Below are positions 30,673-39,053 of a stretch of DNA of 64,000 bases, one piece after another (position 1 is the stretch's first letter; every line of letters begins with the position of its first letter). The DNA is from Bryobacterales bacterium (GTDB taxonomy: Bacteria; Acidobacteriota; Terriglobia; Bryobacterales; Bryobacteraceae): assembly GCA_003135055.1 (NCBI GenBank), contig PLDF01000499.1, forward strand, positions 51,087 to 115,086, read 5' to 3'. Position numbers and translations under genes: made by a program. The notes below the pieces were generated by a model. That model made no database searches and was not told the DNA's origin. It saw nothing but the letters and a program-made list of their open reading frames with translations.

Positions 30673-30692
30673 GACAGGCCATGAGGCCTGTC
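30673..30692. terminator. Hairpin at the 3' end of the TP-methylase gene
   Basis: GACAGGCC-ATGA-GGCCTGTC, an 8-bp perfect stem, 8 nt beyond the methylase stop. Same family as the hairpins at 8519-8540 and 8604-8623, again at a gene end. Confidence 0.5.
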
Positions 30693-30699
30693 CCACTGA

Positions 30700-31503
30700 T
30701 TATCGGGTAATATTCCGCAGGTGGTCCACACTGTATAACTTCGCGAGTAAGTCATAGTCCTGAATCGGCCTGGAAGCCGCCGGCGGCACATACAACGTGA
30801 ACCCGGAGTGTATCTCCCCCGCATATTGGCCCATGTCTTCCAGCGCAAACCGGAAAATCGCGGGCGGCAGAATGGGGTGCGGTGAGCAGTAAATGGCCGC
30901 CACCTCATGCTGCGGCGGATAAAATTGCCGTAAGTGGGCGGTGAATCGGGAAAACCGCTCGGGCCGCGACACCCGCATGCTGTGCAAGCAGGTTTCTACC
31001 GGCCCAATCTGCCAGATTATCGCCGGCACGTCGGGCTGCAAGGGCCGGCGCCGCAGCAGCAGGTCGGTGGCCTCGTACATCTGCACCCCGTGTACCACCG
31101 GGTCCAGCCGCAGATCGGCCAGAATCGTGTCAATGGCTGAGATGCCTGGTAAAACAGTGACCTGTAACTCGAGCGCGTGGGCCAATTCGAGAATCAGGAA
31201 CGGCGGGTGCGCGGCGATCAGCGGGTGTCCGTGGATGGCGAAAGTAACTGGCGGATGATCGAGCGCCGCATCAACCACACACACGGCCATGTGTTCGTAA
31301 GCGTTGACCCGCGGCCTCCCTTCGGAGTAACTCCGCTCGTAAAGCGGCGTCACTCGCGGACAGAGGGTCTCAAGGAAGGGCTTGGTGGCTACTCCCGTGT
31401 CCAGGAAGAGAACCTCGCGCGACCGCCTTATGGCCGCCTCCACTTCGCGGGTGGTCTGTGCGACGGTTTGCAAACCCAGTCCGGCGATATAGAGGGCGGT
31501 CAT
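30700..31503 (-). CDS. Tetrapyrrole-methylase-fold methyltransferase, split-borosin (peptide alpha-N-methyltransferase) type
   Basis: A 267-residue SAM methyltransferase. The N-terminal IAGLGLQTVAQTTREVEAAI, HGHPLIA (SAM loop), VTVLPGISAIDTILADLRLDP and IIWQIG blocks follow the tetrapyrrole-methylase fold. The pattern agrees with borosin enzymes rather than cobalamin ones: an active-site Tyr59...Arg65...Tyr69 (spacing 6 and 4) equals Tyr66/Arg72/Tyr76 of OphMA. A GVQMYEATD block, LRQFYPPQHEVA and a C-terminal YVPP...DYDLLAKL complete it. Stand-alone enzymes of this kind methylate backbone amides of a separate precursor. It overlaps the upstream partner by 4 nt (ATGA). The borosin assignment is from memory of SonM/OphMA sequences. 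Confidence 0.8.
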   Translation of the reverse strand: MTALYIAGLGLQTVAQTTREVEAAIRRSREVLFLDTGVATKPFLETLCPRVTPLYERSYSEGRPRVNAYEHMAVCVVDAALDHPPVTFAIHGHPLIAAHPPFLILELAHALELQVTVLPGISAIDTILADLRLDPVVHGVQMYEATDLLLRRRPLQPDVPAIIWQIGPVETCLHSMRVSRPERFSRFTAHLRQFYPPQHEVAAIYCSPHPILPPAIFRFALEDMGQYAGEIHSGFTLYVPPAASRPIQDYDLLAKLYSVDHLRNITR

Positions 31504-32240
31504 CGCACGTCCCCGCCCCGCAGCGCGTGCATCAGCTCGATCAGTCTGCCGTATCTATCTTCGCCGGCAGCGCTGCGCACCGCGGCTACGGCCGCCTGCA
31601 CCTCGACCGAGCCGAGATCGCTTCCAAACGGCGGCGTCCCCGGCCTGCCGGAGGATTCCGGCGGAGGCGGCGCGGTCACATTGGATGATTGCCGAAGCGA
31701 GGCGCTGAGTCCGACTTGCGGTTTGCCATCCTGATCTGGCAGTTGCACCGCGGAGACTTGAATCACCGCATGCAGCGGCGTCAACGGCTGGCCGGGAAGC
31801 GCGGCGCCTTGCGGTATCGGGAGCGCCGCCGGATCGGCTCCCTCAGCCAGCGGATTCACCCACACCGCATAGGCGAACGTGGTGAGCTGGCCGTTCTCGT
31901 ATTGCGCGCAGGGAACCAGTGTCAGCGCCAGCGAAATGCCGGGCAGCGTGCGCGCTTCCACTACGGCGTGAGGCTGCGGCGCGGCCGCGGATGCTTGCCG
32001 CGCATCACTGTGCGCTTCACTGGAAGACAGTTCCCGCTGCTGTGCCAGCGCGACGCCGAAGAGATGCAGCATGCGCTGATCGGGCCGGCGCAGCAGGTCT
32101 TTCTCCGGCTCGGTAAGGTCGAAGTCCTGAAAAGTCTCTTCCGGGGATTCGAGGAGGCGCCGGCATAGGTCCGCATCCATTGCCGACGCGATGAGCAGTT
32201 GGGATACGCCGGGCTTCGTTCCGCTGGGGCGTGGGAGCAT
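31500..32240 (-). CDS. Partner protein of the borosin-like methylase: helical BBD/LigA-like N-domain, candidate precursor
   Basis: A 246-residue protein. The frame remains open for another 430 codons upstream, but only the part after 32240 has motif content; the rest is antisense to the pirin gene. Residues ~11-64 (SQLLIASAMDADLCRRLLES, then ETFQDFDLTEPEKDLLRRPD) are an all-helical block. It resembles the borosin-binding domain of SonA-type precursors and the LigA fold. Residues ~92-185 appear beta-rich (ISLALTLVPC, FAYAVWVNPL, LHAVIQVSAVQL). A Pro-rich linker (191-204) leads to a C-terminal helix-like tail (VEVQAAVAAVRSA...). Stop overlaps the methylase start. Whether the tail is the methylated core is unknown. 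Confidence 0.6.
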   Translation of the reverse strand: MLPRPSGTKPGVSQLLIASAMDADLCRRLLESPEETFQDFDLTEPEKDLLRRPDQRMLHLFGVALAQQRELSSSEAHSDARQASAAAPQPHAVVEARTLPGISLALTLVPCAQYENGQLTTFAYAVWVNPLAEGADPAALPIPQGAALPGQPLTPLHAVIQVSAVQLPDQDGKPQVGLSASLRQSSNVTAPPPPESSGRPGTPPFGSDLGSVEVQAAVAAVRSAAGEDRYGRLIELMHALRGGDVR

Positions 32241-32321
32241 TCCGATGTTTCCCGATTCTATCGAACAGTTGCGCCTTTTGTCAGTCTCGTGCATCCTATG
32301 TTTATAACCCACGGAGGCAAA

Positions 32322-33224
32322 ATGTCCCTTCGACCCGTCAAGCGTCTCATCAAGTCCAAGCCAACCCGCGAAGGCGCGGGCGTGCATCTGCGCCGCGCGT
32401 TCGGCTTCGGCAATACGTCCGAGTTCGACCCGTTCCTGCTTCTCGACGATTTCCGCAACGATGTTCCCGAAGACTACCTGGCCGGCTTCCCGTGGCACCC
32501 GCACCGCGGCATCGAGACCGTCACCTATGTCCTCGCCGGAACCGTGGAGCACGGCGATAGCATGGGGAACCGCGGCGCCATCGCCGCCGGCGACGTCCAG
32601 TGGATGACCGCCGGCAGCGGCATCATCCATCAGGAGATGCCGAAAGGCGACCAATCGGGCCGGATGCATGGATTCCAGTTGTGGGCGAACCTGCCCGCAT
32701 CGCTCAAAATGACGGCGCCGCGCTACCAGGAGGTGAAGGCGCCCGACATCCCGGAGATCACCGACGACGATGGAACGCACGTCCGCGTTGTCTGCGGAAG
32801 CTTTTGGGGCAAGTCCGGTCCCGTGGATGGAATCGCCGCCGACCCGGTCTACCTCGATGTGTCGATAGCTCCTGGGCGGCGCAAGACGCTGCCCGTAGAG
32901 ACCACTCGCCACGCCTTCGCATACGTATTCGCGGGCGGCGGGAAATTCTGCAACGCGTCCGGCCCGCTGGCGGTGCCGACCGAAGGCGTCGGATGGTCGG
33001 ACACCTCTCTTCCCAAGGAGGCGGACAACCGTTCGCTGGTGCTCTTCGACCGCGGCGATGAAGTCGCTGTGCAAGCCGGTGACGAGGGGATCCGTTTCCT
33101 GCTTGTGTCGGGAAAGCCGCTGGAGGAGCCGGTGGCGTGGTACGGCCCGATCGTGATGAACACGCAGGAGCAGCTTCGGCAGGCGTTCGACGAGTTGGAC
33201 GAAGGGACGTTCCTCAAGAAGTAG
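32322..33224 (+). CDS. Pirin-family cupin protein
   Basis: A 300-residue bicupin. The start ATG at 32322 has GGAGG 6 nt upstream; the frame remains open 41 codons earlier without signals. Pirin hallmarks are FDPFLLLDDF, FPWHPHRGIETVTYVLAGTVEHGDS (His-His metal-ligand block), GDVQWMTAGSGIIHQEMP (second His) and RMHGFQLWANLP. Many bacterial pirins are quercetinase-like dioxygenases or redox regulators. It is divergent from the borosin-like unit (81-nt gap) and may share regulation with it. Confidence 0.92.
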   Translation: MSLRPVKRLIKSKPTREGAGVHLRRAFGFGNTSEFDPFLLLDDFRNDVPEDYLAGFPWHPHRGIETVTYVLAGTVEHGDSMGNRGAIAAGDVQWMTAGSGIIHQEMPKGDQSGRMHGFQLWANLPASLKMTAPRYQEVKAPDIPEITDDDGTHVRVVCGSFWGKSGPVDGIAADPVYLDVSIAPGRRKTLPVETTRHAFAYVFAGGGKFCNASGPLAVPTEGVGWSDTSLPKEADNRSLVLFDRGDEVAVQAGDEGIRFLLVSGKPLEEPVAWYGPIVMNTQEQLRQAFDELDEGTFLKK

Positions 33225-33559
33225 GTCAGCCTTCTGCTGGAGCAAGCCGAAGTTGTGCGGGGCGGATTGGGAAGGTGGACTTAACTCCAGCGGGCGGACT
33301 AACAATCCGCCGCGGGTTAACAACCTGCCCCGCCTAGCGGCAAGCCGCAAATTGTGCAGGCCCTTCTGCGGCGTTGTATTCGCTGCAAGCAGGCCGGGCC
33401 CAGCGGGCGCCCGAATCGGCCGCGGGTTTTGAAAACCTGCCCCACATCGGCAAATCTTCGCAGGCTGCGAAGAAACTGATTGCAGTAACACATAGCCGCG
33501 AGCGCGGACGGCGCTCAGGTCACGCGTGCAGCTCATTTTTTATACCATCGGAATGTCTC
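33225..33559. other. Intergenic stretch rich in small palindromes
   Basis: No gene. It contains GGCGGA-CTAACAA-TCCGCC (about 33294-33312), GCGGGTT-AAC-AACCTGC (about 33313-33329) and a later GCGGGTTTTGAAAACCTGC. These three hairpins resemble dispersed intergenic repeats. The last lies about 120 nt before the next start. Confidence 0.5.
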
Positions 33560-36202
33560 ATGAAACCTCGAAAGACCTTACTGATAGGCTGGGATGCCGC
33601 CGACTGGAAGCTGCTGAATCCGTTGATCGAAAACGGCGAAATGCCCGTATTCGGCCAACTGATCGAGCGCGGAGTGCTGGCGGATAACATCACCCTCGAA
33701 CCGATACTTTCCCCGATGCTCTGGAACTCGATCGGGACCGGAAAACGCGCGGACCGGCATGGAATTCTGGGCTTCACCGAGGTGGACCCGGAGAGCGGCA
33801 GGGTGAGGCCAGTCAGCAGTACTTCGCGCCGCTGCAAGGCGCTGTGGAATATCCTCTCGCAAAGCGGATTCCGCACCAACGTGGTGGGCTGGTTTGGCGG
33901 CCATCCCGCGGAGCCCATCCGCGGCGTGTGCGTTTCCGACGCGTTCGCGCGTGCGTTTGCGCGCAAGGGCAAGCCTTGGCCCCTGCTGCCCGGCACGGTT
34001 CATCCGGAATCGCTTGGCCCGGTACTGGCGCCGTTTCGCATCCGGCCCGAGGAGATAGACGCGGAGACGCTGCGGCTCTTCGTGCCTCAACTGGCGCGCG
34101 CCCGCGATTTGAAACCCGGCGTGCTGTCGACGCTGGCGAAGATTCTTGCCGAGTGCTTCACTACCCATGCGGCTGCCACGTGGGTGATGGAGAACACGGA
34201 GTGGGATTTCATGGGCGCGTACTATATCGGCATCGACCACTTCTGCCACGCGTTCATGAATTACCATCCACCCAAGCCGGAGTGGATCGATCAGGAGAGT
34301 TTCGACCTGTTCCACGACGTGGTGAGCGCCGGCTATCGTCTGATGGACCTTTTCCTGGCGCGGCTGCTGCAGCTTGCGGGCCCCGAAACCACCGTGATGA
34401 TTGTCTCCGACCACGGGTTCCACAGCGACCATCTGAGGCCGCGGGAGATTCCCGACGTTCCCACCGGCCCCGCCACGCAGCACCGGCCGCTCGGAATTTT
34501 CGCGCTGGCGGGCGAAGGAATACGGCGCGACGAGCGCATCTACTCGGTCAACCTTCTCGACATCGCGCCCACCGTGCTGGCGTTGTTCGGACTTCCCGCG
34601 GGAGAAGACATGCCGGGACGCGTGCTGGCGGAGGCTTTCGAGACCGCACCCGCGCTCGACCGGATTCCAAGCTGGGAAACGGTGGAGGGCGAAGACGGGC
34701 GGCATCCGCCGGGCTTCAACATGCCGGTGGAGAATGCCGATGAGCTGCTGGAGCAGTTCGTGGCGCTGGGCTATATCGATCCGCAACCGCCGGGACTCGA
34801 GCAGGCCGCGGCAAGTTGCGAGCGCGAGCGCCAATGGAACCTGGCGCGGGTTTATACTAGCACGTGGCGTTTCGCCGAAGCGCTGCCGCTGCTCGAAGAG
34901 CTGCGCGCGGGCACGCCGGAGCGGCCGGATTTCGCGCTGGCTCTGGCCGATTGCCAGTTGCGTCTGGGGCTGGCCGATGAGGCGCGGTCCACCGCCGAAA
35001 ATGCCATGAGCGATCGCGGCGATTCCGCGGTGGCGCAGTATGTGCTGGGCAAGATCGCGTTCGAGCAGCGCCGGTACGCCGAGGGCCTGGAACATTTCCT
35101 GGAAGCCGAGCGGCGTCATCCCAGGCTGCCCGACCTGTGCAACCGCATTGGCTTCGCCTACCTGAAATTGCGTAAGTGGAACGATGCCGGGCGGGCATTC
35201 GAGAAAGCGCTCGAAATCGATCCGCATAACGCGGTGGCGCACCAGGGGCGGGCGCGCGTGGCGCTGCGGCAGCGGCGCTATGAAGACGCGGCGCAATCGG
35301 CGCTGACCTCCGTGGCCTGCCGTCACGATCTGCCGCCCTCGCACTTCTGGCTGGGGATGGCGCTGCTGCCGCTGGGCCAGCGCGAGCGAGCCATGCAGGC
35401 ATTCGAGACGGCGCTTTCGTTTCAGCCTCCGCTACGCATTGCGCACCGCATGCTGGCGCGTCTTCACGGCGATACGCCGCGGGGCCGGGCGCACCGCGAG
35501 GCGGCCGCGGACTTCGTGCGCACACAGAAGCGGCGGCTTCAGCAACTCGAATCCGTCCGGCAGGAAGCGCGGCATCGCGCCATCGATCGAATGGAAGCCC
35601 GCGCCGAAATCGGGCAATCCGCGCCGGGCGAAGCGCCGTCGCTTGAATTCGTGGTGGTTTCCGGACTGCCGCGCAGCGGCACGTCGCTGATGATGCAGAT
35701 GCTGGCGGCGGGCGGCCTGCCGGTGATGACCGATGGCCGGCGCTCGGCCGACCTCGACAATCCGGAAGGCTACTTCGAGTGGGAAGCCATCAAGCAGGTA
35801 GGGGCGCATCCCGAGATCCTGCGGGAAGCCGCGGGCAAGGCGATCAAGGTGATCTCAATGCTCTTGCCCGCGCTGCCCGCGCGGCACCGCTACAAGGCGA
35901 TCTTCATGGACCGGCCGGTAGAAGAAGTGGCGGCGTCGCAATGGAAGATGATTGAGAACCGGGAGGCCGCGCATCCGGGCGCAAGCCGCGAAAAGATGGC
36001 GGAGATGCTGCGCGATCATCGCGAGCAGATTCTGTACGGGCTGAAAAACGCGAAGTACTTCAGCCTGCTGGTAGTGGATTATCCGGCGCTGGTGCGCGCG
36101 CCGGATGAGTGGCTGAAACGGATTCACGAGTTTGTCGGCGTGCCGCTCGATGTAGAGGCGATGCGCGGCGCGATCCGGCCGGGGTTACACCGCAACCGGT
36201 AA
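33560..36202 (+). CDS. Alkaline-phosphatase-superfamily phosphodiesterase + TPR + sulfotransferase fusion
   Basis: An 880-residue three-part protein from the ATG at 33560 (KPRKTLLIGWDAADWKLLNP). Residues ~1-400: type I phosphodiesterase/nucleotide pyrophosphatase fold, with GWDAADW, SPMLWNSIGTGKRADRHGI (catalytic Ser/Thr site), YIGIDHFCH and MIVSDHGFHSD metal ligands. Residues ~415-640: TPR repeats (WRFAEALPLLEELRAG, AVAQYVLGKIAFEQRRYAEG, FEKALEIDPHNAVAHQGRAR). Residues ~690-880: P-loop sulfotransferase-like domain with VVSGLPRSGTSLMMQMLAAGG and DNPEGYFEWEAI. No signal peptide, so cytoplasmic. Role possibly in phospho- or sulfo-ester transfer on surface molecules. Such a triple fusion is unusual. 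Confidence 0.82.
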   Translation: MKPRKTLLIGWDAADWKLLNPLIENGEMPVFGQLIERGVLADNITLEPILSPMLWNSIGTGKRADRHGILGFTEVDPESGRVRPVSSTSRRCKALWNILSQSGFRTNVVGWFGGHPAEPIRGVCVSDAFARAFARKGKPWPLLPGTVHPESLGPVLAPFRIRPEEIDAETLRLFVPQLARARDLKPGVLSTLAKILAECFTTHAAATWVMENTEWDFMGAYYIGIDHFCHAFMNYHPPKPEWIDQESFDLFHDVVSAGYRLMDLFLARLLQLAGPETTVMIVSDHGFHSDHLRPREIPDVPTGPATQHRPLGIFALAGEGIRRDERIYSVNLLDIAPTVLALFGLPAGEDMPGRVLAEAFETAPALDRIPSWETVEGEDGRHPPGFNMPVENADELLEQFVALGYIDPQPPGLEQAAASCERERQWNLARVYTSTWRFAEALPLLEELRAGTPERPDFALALADCQLRLGLADEARSTAENAMSDRGDSAVAQYVLGKIAFEQRRYAEGLEHFLEAERRHPRLPDLCNRIGFAYLKLRKWNDAGRAFEKALEIDPHNAVAHQGRARVALRQRRYEDAAQSALTSVACRHDLPPSHFWLGMALLPLGQRERAMQAFETALSFQPPLRIAHRMLARLHGDTPRGRAHREAAADFVRTQKRRLQQLESVRQEARHRAIDRMEARAEIGQSAPGEAPSLEFVVVSGLPRSGTSLMMQMLAAGGLPVMTDGRRSADLDNPEGYFEWEAIKQVGAHPEILREAAGKAIKVISMLLPALPARHRYKAIFMDRPVEEVAASQWKMIENREAAHPGASREKMAEMLRDHREQILYGLKNAKYFSLLVVDYPALVRAPDEWLKRIHEFVGVPLDVEAMRGAIRPGLHRNR

Positions 36203-36442
36203 AGTAAAGCTCGAATAGTGCCAGAGGATGTTGGCAATGTACTCGATGGATTCGACGGGCATATCTGCGACGGCTGGCTGGCGAAGGTTCTTTCGACGGG
36301 GCTTGAAAGAGCAGGCGGAACGACAGGCGGAGCAGCCCGGGGAGGGCCGGCCATGGGGCGAATGCAAATCGCCGAACCAAAGCCGGCTTGCCGGGACTAA
36401 CCCGCTGAAAGCCGTTCCCGATAGGGTGGGGGTACCCTCGTC

Positions 36443-37759
36443 TCAGTCGAAGAAGCCGCGATCCTCGTCCTGCAGGCGCGATTTAGCTGCCTGAATATTG
36501 AACGTAACACCGAGACCCGGCCGGTCCCAAACGTCGATGAAGCCTTGTTTCATGATCGGGTCCGGCAACCCGTCCACAATCTGATACCACCACTCAGGCT
36601 GGCCCACGGGATACTCGAAGGCGATGTAGTTTTGCGGCAAGGCGGCCGCCAACTGAACATGCGCGGCGAGCCCGATAAGCCCGTCGAAGATTCCGTGGGG
36701 AGCGATGAGGATGCCGTGGAGATCGGCGTATTCCGCGATCCACTTCGTTTCCGCCAATCCGCCGACATCTTCCGGGTCGGGGCCGACAACGTCCACAGCC
36801 TGTTTTTCGATCAGATCCTTGAAGTTCTGGCGGAGGTAGATCTCTTCTCCGGTGTGAATCGGGATCGACGTACTTTGCTTTACGTCCCGAAAAACTTGGG
36901 CGTCGGGGTAAGGCATGTAGTCGCCCGTGATCAGGTCTTCGAGCCATGTGATGTGGAGCGGTTCGAGAGCGCGCGCAAACCTGATCGCATCCTTTACCGT
37001 CCAGCCCGGTCCGCAGTCGAGAGCGAGCCCGATTTCATCGCCCAGGACTTTCTTCATGGCTTCGACGCAGGCGACGACAGTTTCGATGCCGCGTTCCGTC
37101 AGCAGACCACGATCGGAGTGCGGCGCTCCCGTCCGCGGTTCGTCGTACCATCCGTCGGACATGGCGCGCATCATCGCCGGATTGTGAAAGCCGACTGCCT
37201 GTTTGATCAGCGTGAAGCCCTCTTTGGCTTCTTTCATTTTGGCCGTGTTCTCGGCGTAGTCTTGCGGCGTTTGGCCGGTCATGGGGAAACGGACGCCTCC
37301 GTTGTAGGCGCGGACGCGGTTGCGGATCTTCCCGCCAAGCAGTTTGTATACCGGCACTCCGGCTACCTGCCCGGCGATGTCCCAGAGAGCGATTTCGATC
37401 GCGCTCACGGCCGAACCCCAGGGCTTGAACGCACCCAGCCGACGGATCTTCAGCATAACCCGCTCGACGTCCGTGGGGTCTTCGCCGAGAATATAGTCCT
37501 TATAAAAAAGCACCATCGGCTTGAGATACGGTTTGGCGGATTCGGCTTGACCGTACCCGGACACGCCCTGATCGGTGACGATGCGAACTACCGGGTTGCG
37601 GCCGATGATTGCGCACCTGAGGTCAGTGATTTTGATAGATCCGCGCCCCGTCCGCTTTTCGGGGAGCGACAGACGGCCGCTCTGCTGAGCCGCAAGCGAC
37701 GTTGCGGCCGCTGCCCCCGAGAGCGATCCGAGAAATCCTCTTCGCGTCCAATTAGCCAT
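36443..37759 (-). CDS. Tat-secreted enolase-superfamily (mandelate racemase/muconate lactonizing) protein
   Basis: A 438-residue protein with an RRGFLGSLSGAAAATSLAAQ twin-arginine signal. The barrel has the usual order: FTLIKQAVG (Lys on strand 2), LALDCGPGW and TWLEDLITGDY (metal-binding Asp/Glu), IPIHTGEEIYLR (metal-binding Glu), then IAPHGIFDGLIG (catalytic His). An N-terminal capping domain (AVSAIEIALWDIAGQVAGVPVYKLLGG) precedes them. It resembles sugar-acid dehydratases of the D-galactonate/mandelate racemase groups; substrate cannot be fixed from sequence. Monocistronic. Confidence 0.88.
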   Translation of the reverse strand: MANWTRRGFLGSLSGAAAATSLAAQQSGRLSLPEKRTGRGSIKITDLRCAIIGRNPVVRIVTDQGVSGYGQAESAKPYLKPMVLFYKDYILGEDPTDVERVMLKIRRLGAFKPWGSAVSAIEIALWDIAGQVAGVPVYKLLGGKIRNRVRAYNGGVRFPMTGQTPQDYAENTAKMKEAKEGFTLIKQAVGFHNPAMMRAMSDGWYDEPRTGAPHSDRGLLTERGIETVVACVEAMKKVLGDEIGLALDCGPGWTVKDAIRFARALEPLHITWLEDLITGDYMPYPDAQVFRDVKQSTSIPIHTGEEIYLRQNFKDLIEKQAVDVVGPDPEDVGGLAETKWIAEYADLHGILIAPHGIFDGLIGLAAHVQLAAALPQNYIAFEYPVGQPEWWYQIVDGLPDPIMKQGFIDVWDRPGLGVTFNIQAAKSRLQDEDRGFFD

Positions 37760-38100
37760 GAGTTCCTCCCGCTAAAAAACATCTCAAACCAAGTCTGCCT
37801 CCCGATCCCCTCGCGAGGCAAGTCGTCGAGGGGCCAGAGGCTTATCTGGTTATATCAGGCGCAGCATGGCCTCGCCCGATAGCTTACTGAATCACCCCGC
37901 CGAATCACGGGCAATCGTAAACGCCCCTCCGGATCAAGCGCTGCATCAGAAGCGGTGCGGCCATGTTGCCTGAGTACATGGCCGCATCACAAGAGCGATC
38001 TCGGCTGCCGCAGTTCCCCGCCGGATTGCCGGCTTACCGGGAGTAATCCGAAAGAAATCCGGAGCGGCCGGAGTCTCGGCAAGGTCTCTCCGGCAGCAAT
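37760..38100. other. Intergenic stretch
   Basis: No gene supported. It includes the 5' side of the enolase-superfamily gene and the 3' side of the HTH fragment. Nothing resembling a strong promoter, tRNA or hairpin beyond short GC palindromes. Confidence 0.4.
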
Positions 38101-38313
38101 TCAGGCAGCCGTGACGAAAACTCGTCCTGGGCGACGAGCCCGTGGCCTGTTGCGGATGATAATCTCGACATCCTGGTTGAGCGACGTAAGGAACCGCATT
38201 AATCGCTCCACGGAGAAGCCATCCAGGCGATATTTCGAGAGAGCCGAAACTTTGGGCTGATTGACGCCCAACAACGCCGCTGCCTTTCCCTGCGATAACC
38301 CGCGGCGGTGCAC
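38101..38313 (-). CDS. XRE/HigA-like helix-turn-helix protein, N-terminally reduced
   Basis: A 70-residue HTH: RGLSQGKAAALLGVNQPKVSALSK is the HTH core, RLDGFSVERLMRFLTSLNQDVEIII follows, and the end is basic. This is the C-terminal two thirds of the family of ~100-residue antitoxin-type XRE regulators. The usual N-terminal segment (...GNVFADLG...) is absent. The frame upstream stays open for 35 codons but has no ATG/GTG/TTG before a TAA. The GTG start given is the only available one. Gene fragment or decayed antitoxin are both possible. Confidence 0.55.
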   Translation of the reverse strand: MHRRGLSQGKAAALLGVNQPKVSALSKYRLDGFSVERLMRFLTSLNQDVEIIIRNRPRARRPGRVFVTAA

Positions 38314-38429
38314 GACATCGTTGATCGCTATGGCCAGACGGACCTTCGTCTGCCGTTCGCCGGCGGTCTTTGCCGCCGGTGGTTTCCCCGCCCCCCAATC
38401 CCATTACAATGGTCGTTGCCCGTGCCCCT

Positions 38430-39053
38430 ATGAAACGCGTCGTCACCGCTTCCGACATTCCGCCCGCCGGCGATCTCCACATCCCGCTCGGCAGCATCGT
38501 CACGCCCTCGGCGCGCGAAACCGCCGCCACGCGCGGCGTCCGCATCGTCGAGCTTCCCGCCGATCAGATCGTCACCATCGCCGCTCCCACCAAAACCATT
38601 GCCATCGGCGCCGATCACGGCGGCTTTCGTCTCAAGGAAGCGCTCAAGCCGCTCCTCGAAAGCCTCGGCCTCGAAGCCCGCGACGTTGGCGTCTATGAAG
38701 AAAAGCCCGCCGACTATCCCGATATCGCTCTCGCCGTAGCCCAACTGGTCGTCTCCGGCGCCGCCACGCGCGGCATCGCCATCGATGGCGCCGGTATCGG
38801 TTCGTCCATGGCCGCCAACAAGGTTCCGGGTATCCGCGCGGCGCTATGTTATGATAGGGCTTCAGCCAGAAATAGCCGGGAACACAATGATTCTAATGTG
38901 CTTACTCTCGGCGCCCGTCTCCTGACCCAAAGTCAGGCGGAAGACGTGCTGCGCACCTGGATCTCAACGCCTTTCGCCGGCGGACGTCATCAGGCCAGGG
39001 TGCAGAAGATCCTCGATATTGAGCTGCAATACTCCAAAAAGGCATCCTCGTGA
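38430..39053 (+). CDS. rpiB: Ribose-5-phosphate isomerase B-like protein with an N-terminal microcompartment-type extension
   Basis: A 207-residue protein. Residues ~57-200 form the RpiB/LacAB domain with [39 protein letters not shown] and [10 protein letters not shown]. The first ~45 residues ([24 protein letters not shown]-like strand) are a separate domain resembling N-terminal segments of BMC-associated enzymes. The usual catalytic Cys of the CGTGIG loop is Asp119, and the alternative Glu is Ser; so the base is atypical. It overlaps deoC by 4 nt. BMC association is inference. Confidence 0.82.
   Translation: MKRVVTASDIPPAGDLHIPLGSIVTPSARETAATRGVRIVELPADQIVTIAAPTKTIAIGADHGGFRLKEALKPLLESLGLEARDVGVYEEKPADYPDIALAVAQLVVSGAATRGIAIDGAGIGSSMAANKVPGIRAALCYDRASARNSREHNDSNVLTLGARLLTQSQAEDVLRTWISTPFAGGRHQARVQKILDIELQYSKKASS

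Noticed and set aside
31500-33536. Full 678-codon open frame containing the borosin partner
   Set aside because: The upstream 430 codons are antisense to the pirin gene, with no domain content; the ATG at 32240 gives the sensible protein.
33578-35344. 588-residue minus-strand frame inside the phosphodiesterase fusion
   Set aside because: Shadow of a GC-rich gene: rich in Arg/His/Gln, no motif, no start context.
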